This document shows, piece after piece, positions 37,296 to 41,034 of a stretch of DNA of 41,034 nucleotides. Positions within the stretch are counted from its first letter, which is position 1; each line of letters starts with the position of its first letter. The notes beneath the pieces were generated by a model that worked only from the letters and a program-made list of their open reading frames with translations, was not told the DNA's origin and made no database searches. Location: contig SKVR01000020.1 of assembly GCA_007129355.1 (NCBI GenBank), positions 1 to 41,034 on the forward strand, given 5' to 3'. The position numbers were made by a program, and so were the translations under genes. Origin of the DNA: Bacteroidales bacterium (GTDB taxonomy: Bacteria; Bacteroidota; Bacteroidia; Bacteroidales; UBA7960).

Positions 37296-38255
37296 ATGAA
37301 CCGTAGAGAATTTATCATAAAATCGGCCACTCTTGCTCCGGCCCTGGGACTGTTTCCCGCTGATCTTACTGCTATTGCCAGAGAATTCAGCATGGGAGAA
37401 ACCGAAAAAAGATCGCTGGGCAAAACCGGTGAAATGTTATCCATGATTGGTTTTGGAGGTATCGTTGTGACGAATGTTTCGGCTGACGAAGCTGCTGAAT
37501 CGGTAAGAAATGCCATTGATGCCGGAATCAATTATTTTGATGTGGCTCCCTCTTATGGAAATGCTGAAACCATGCTAGGTCCAGCTCTTGAGCCCTACAG
37601 AAAAGATATTTTCTTATCCTGCAAAACCGGCAAAAAAGATAAAACCGGCGCCCGCGAAGAGTTGGAGCAATCGCTAAAATACCTCCGCACAGATTACTTT
37701 GATCTTTACCAGCTTCATGCGGTTTCATCCGTTGAAGATGTGCATACCCTATTGGGAAAAGGGGGCGCTATGGAAACCTGCCTTGAAGCCCAAAAAGAAG
37801 GAAAAATCCGCTATCTTGGATTTTCGGCACATACTGTTGAAGCTGCAATGGAACTGATGAACGAATTTGATTTTGATACCATTATGTTTCCTTTTAATTA
37901 TGCTTCGTGGAATAAGGGTAATTTTGGACCACAGGTGCTGGAAAGAGCCAAAGAAAAGCAAATGGGCATCATTGCACTCAAAGCCATGGCCAAAGGAAAG
38001 TGGCCTCAAAATGCAGATCGTTCAAAATATCCCAAGGCCTGGTATGAGCCCCTTTCCAATCGGGAGGATGCCTTGCAGGGGTTGCGATTTACCTTATCAC
38101 ATCCTATCACAACAGCCATTCCTCCCGGCGAACCATCATTATTCCAGTTGGCACTGAATCTTCGCCATGAGATACATCCCATGATGCAGGAAGAGATTGA
38201 CAGACTGAAAATCCGGTCCCTCGAGTATGATCCACTGTTTACACATCAGGGCTGA
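37296..38255 (+). CDS. Aldo/keto reductase with RR-type N-terminal signal
   Basis: MNRREFIIKSATLAPALGL leader; SLGKTGEMLSMIGFGG, DAGINYFDVAPSYGNAETMLGPAL, RTDYFDLYQLHAV. Confidence 0.9.
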   Translation: MNRREFIIKSATLAPALGLFPADLTAIAREFSMGETEKRSLGKTGEMLSMIGFGGIVVTNVSADEAAESVRNAIDAGINYFDVAPSYGNAETMLGPALEPYRKDIFLSCKTGKKDKTGAREELEQSLKYLRTDYFDLYQLHAVSSVEDVHTLLGKGGAMETCLEAQKEGKIRYLGFSAHTVEAAMELMNEFDFDTIMFPFNYASWNKGNFGPQVLERAKEKQMGIIALKAMAKGKWPQNADRSKYPKAWYEPLSNREDALQGLRFTLSHPITTAIPPGEPSLFQLALNLRHEIHPMMQEEIDRLKIRSLEYDPLFTHQG

Positions 38256-38283
38256 TAAGGCCTGTACCTGACCATCTAAAAAC

Positions 38284-38323
38284 AAGCCATCGGCAATTTT
38301 ACGTGTAAAATTGCCGATGGCTT
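38284..38323. terminator. Strong bidirectional terminator-like hairpin between convergent genes
   Basis: AAGCCATCGGCAATTTTAC-GT-GTAAAATTGCCGATGGCTT, 19-bp perfect arms. Confidence 0.75.
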
Positions 38324-38358
38324 TCATAATTTGTCCGGGATTGTCCCAGTCTTTCTAC

Positions 38359-41034
38359 CTATTCAATTTCCACCTCAATCCACTTCGAACGGTCAGGATC
38401 ATCGGGTGTTATCCAGGGTTGAGGCGGACTTTCTTCCAGTTGCTGCAGCAACACTTCCACTGCTTTTTCAAGGGATGGGTCTTGTCCGCGGGCCACCAGG
38501 TGGGGCTCATCGTACACTTCAATATCAGGATAAATACCAATACCTTCAATGATCCATTCGCCTTCCTGGTTGTAAATACCAAAGCGGGGTACGCCGATGT
38601 ATCCTCCATCTGAAAGACGGGCATTTCCGGTCATACCAACCAATCCACCCCAGGTGCGGGTACCGATGATGGTTCCGAGGTTTTTCTGGCGGAAGAAATA
38701 AGGGAAAGCATCTCCGCCCGAAGCTGCAAATTGGTTGATAAGCATTGCCTTGGGGCCATCATGCGCCACTGCAGGAGTGCGCATAGGATCGAGCCCGTGA
38801 CGGTGCCAGTAGGCATGGGTTTCACGGGTAAGCATCTCCGTCAGCCTGTCAGGAATAAAACCACCTCCATTGAAACGCTCATCAATAATCAGTGCATCTT
38901 TATCATGGTATGCATACATCGCCCTGTGCAACTCACGGTTCCCGTCTTGTGCAGTGTTGGGAACGTGCATATACCCGATACGTCCGCCTGAAAGTTCGTC
39001 AACCATGGCACGGCGGGTTTCTACCCAATCCAGGTATTTCAGTTCAATTTCACTGGCAATGGGATGCACGGTAAAGGTGCGTGGGTCGCGGCCATCGGCG
39101 CGGCTGCTAACGGTAATGCGGGTAGCCACATCCACACGGTTTTCCAGGAAACGATAGGGGTTATCAGCTGTGGTTACATCATTTCCTTCAATGGCAATGA
39201 GGAAATCTCCTTCGCGAATATCCATGCCCTGCATGGTGAGTGGCGAACGGCGGCTGCTATTCCAGTTTTCTCCCTCGTAAATCTTGCTAATGATGAAGCG
39301 GTTGCTCCGCTCATCGGCTGTAAGGTCGGCACCCAGCATACCGTTCTCAATGCGATCTACCCTTTCAAAATCACCATAGTCAACATAGGCATGACCGGTG
39401 TTGGTTTCGGCAATCATTTCGCCAAACATATAATCCAGGTCAAAGCGATGATTTACATAAGGCAGCATTTGTGAGTAGCGATCATAGAAACCATCCCAGT
39501 CTACATTGTGCAGGTTGCCTACATAAAAGAAGTCGCGGTAAATGCGCCATCCGTCACGGAAGATTTGTTGCCATTCTTTACGCGGCTCAATGCGCATCTC
39601 CAGTTTATCAAGGTTGAGTTTGCCGTCTCCCGCATTCTGTCCGGGGCGTAAATCCGCCACACCATAATCCCCGGCATGCGAATAGAGGAATTTCTTTCCA
39701 TCAGCAGAAACGGTACCACTGCGGATGCTACTCATGATAACCTCATTCTTTTCTTCTTTATATTTGTAGAGGTTCATTCCGGAATCATTGAAATAAACCA
39801 ATCCATCTTCCACAGCCTGCAGGTTCCTGTAGCTTCCCGAAGAAAGGGGGAACGCGACAATACGACGATCGGCATTTTCGAAGTCAACTACTATCCTTTC
39901 TTTCTTGTCTGCATTATCATCATTACCATTTCCGTTTTCCTCAGTTTCTTTGGGTTCGAAAAGCCTGGGTGAATCATGGGTAAGGTGAATGGCATAAATG
40001 CGGGTTGCATTGTTGTAGAGATAGTTAAATTCGAAAGAAGAAAAAGCAAGATTAAAATCTCTGTTGGAAGTAAAGAAAATATAATGACCGCACTTCGAAA
40101 AGGCAGGATTTCCATCAGAAAAGGTATGATCGGTCAGGCGGTTGCTTGCACCTGTTTCAATATTATACAACCAGATAGAACTCTGACCGTTGCTGTTGCT
40201 ATTGGTATAGGCAATCCAGCGCGAATCGGGAGAGAAAGTGTAGGTCCTCAGTTCAAAGGCACGGGGTTCATCCACCACGCGGATATCTCCAGTATTGACA
40301 TCCAGCAGCTGCAGTTTCATGCTTCTGTCAAAAAACACCATATAGCGGCTGTCGGGCGACCATTCGGCCTGATATTTCCAGCCCTGCGAACCGGAGGTAA
40401 CACGGCGGGGAGTTGCACCTTCCTTGTTTTCCATCAGGTACACTTCGTACTCATCGCTGGCATCGCTGTACCACGAAATCCATTTTCCATCGGGTGACCA
40501 GGTGGGATATATCGCTCTTACGCCCTGCGTATTTGTAAGGTTATGAATGGTACCTTCACCTGCCGGTACGGAGAAAATATCGCCACGGGCATCGAACAGC
40601 ACACGATTTCCGGAAGGAGAAATAGCTGCACTATGAATGTTATCTTTAACATTTTTGAAGTAAGGCAGGGTACTCTGATTGTCGTACCGGATATTTACCA
40701 CAACCCTTTCTTCATTTCCGGTTTCCAGGTTGAGCTTGTAAAGGTGCCCACCCACTTCGTAAACCAACTGCCCGTTGTTACCGGCGGGCCACATCACGTC
40801 AAAATTATCATGGAAAGTAAGCTGGGTAGTTTCTTTGGTATTAACATCATAACTGTGCACATTGAGCCATAAATTACGGTCGGATGCAAAGTATATTTTA
40901 TCGCCATACCAGGTGGGGATATGATCAGTTCCTATCCATTCGGTTATCATTTCAGAGGTGTTGTTTTCCAGATCATAAATATGGACATTGGATGCACGTC
41001 CACCCTTGTAGCGCTTCCAGGTGCGGAATTCGCG
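38359..41034 (-). CDS. Tricorn-like S41 peptidase (5' end outside window)
   Basis: N-terminal WD40/PD40 beta-propeller units (WSPDGKWISWYSD, WSPDSRYMVFFD, FSPDSRWIAYTNS), PDZ-like region, S41 core (DALIIDERFNGGGFIPDRL; LINQFAASGGDAFPYFFRQ). Frame stays open upstream of the M at 40950 (REFRTWKRYKGGRASNVHIYDLENNTSE). Confidence 0.92.
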   Translation of the reverse strand, partial: REFRTWKRYKGGRASNVHIYDLENNTSEMITEWIGTDHIPTWYGDKIYFASDRNLWLNVHSYDVNTKETTQLTFHDNFDVMWPAGNNGQLVYEVGGHLYKLNLETGNEERVVVNIRYDNQSTLPYFKNVKDNIHSAAISPSGNRVLFDARGDIFSVPAGEGTIHNLTNTQGVRAIYPTWSPDGKWISWYSDASDEYEVYLMENKEGATPRRVTSGSQGWKYQAEWSPDSRYMVFFDRSMKLQLLDVNTGDIRVVDEPRAFELRTYTFSPDSRWIAYTNSNSNGQSSIWLYNIETGASNRLTDHTFSDGNPAFSKCGHYIFFTSNRDFNLAFSSFEFNYLYNNATRIYAIHLTHDSPRLFEPKETEENGNGNDDNADKKERIVVDFENADRRIVAFPLSSGSYRNLQAVEDGLVYFNDSGMNLYKYKEEKNEVIMSSIRSGTVSADGKKFLYSHAGDYGVADLRPGQNAGDGKLNLDKLEMRIEPRKEWQQIFRDGWRIYRDFFYVGNLHNVDWDGFYDRYSQMLPYVNHRFDLDYMFGEMIAETNTGHAYVDYGDFERVDRIENGMLGADLTADERSNRFIISKIYEGENWNSSRRSPLTMQGMDIREGDFLIAIEGNDVTTADNPYRFLENRVDVATRITVSSRADGRDPRTFTVHPIASEIELKYLDWVETRRAMVDELSGGRIGYMHVPNTAQDGNRELHRAMYAYHDKDALIIDERFNGGGFIPDRLTEMLTRETHAYWHRHGLDPMRTPAVAHDGPKAMLINQFAASGGDAFPYFFRQKNLGTIIGTRTWGGLVGMTGNARLSDGGYIGVPRFGIYNQEGEWIIEGIGIYPDIEVYDEPHLVARGQDPSLEKAVEVLLQQLEESPPQPWITPDDPDRSKWIEVEIE

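Noticed and set aside
39976-40497. 173-aa plus-strand ORF antisense to the tricorn-like gene
   Set aside because: Antisense shadow of beta-propeller repeats; no independent start-site signal or family.
1-41034. CRISPR arrays, transposons, tRNA/rRNA genes, toxin-antitoxin or phage-defence systems
   Set aside because: Looked for regular direct repeats, transposase/integrase motifs and tRNA-like sequence by eye; found none I could support.

Overview
Bacteroidota-type chromosomal segment of about 41 kb. The evidence is the gene families present (PorQ, DUF3276/PUR, DUF5683, VTC/DUF4956, SLC13 with RCK_C, LysM-PBP1) and TAnnTTTG-like promoter boxes. Most of the window is conserved core genome. From left to right: a cytochrome c oxidase subunit II tail plus ctaB and a membrane-anchored HMA protein; a compact HlyD-like / VTC / DUF4956 operon; arginine decarboxylase; lepB-dapB-DUF5683-parB-parA; DUF3276; nusB-DUF1573-yajC-ybbR-coaE; UspA; porQ-ispH; an SLC13 transporter; O-methyltransferase, M16 peptidase, def and ruvX; ftsK-lolA; a LysM-PBP1 protein; guaA; yggS; CDP-alcohol phosphatidyltransferase; a second SLC13 paralogue; an orphan membrane protein; an aldo/keto reductase with an RR signal; and a tricorn-like protease cut by the window end. 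I saw no CRISPR array, rRNA, tRNA, transposase, phage or recognisable defence island. The best candidate for an under-described system is the operon at 2485-5050: a periplasmic-adaptor (membrane-fusion) protein with a VTC polyphosphate-polymerase-like protein and a DUF4956 membrane protein, and no ABC pump or TolC nearby. Second-tier items are two paralogous SLC13 carriers each with four RCK_C-like modules, the LysM x3 + PBP1 protein, a possibly leaderless guaA mRNA, and several clear hairpins. All family calls come from reading motifs by eye; no database search was run.
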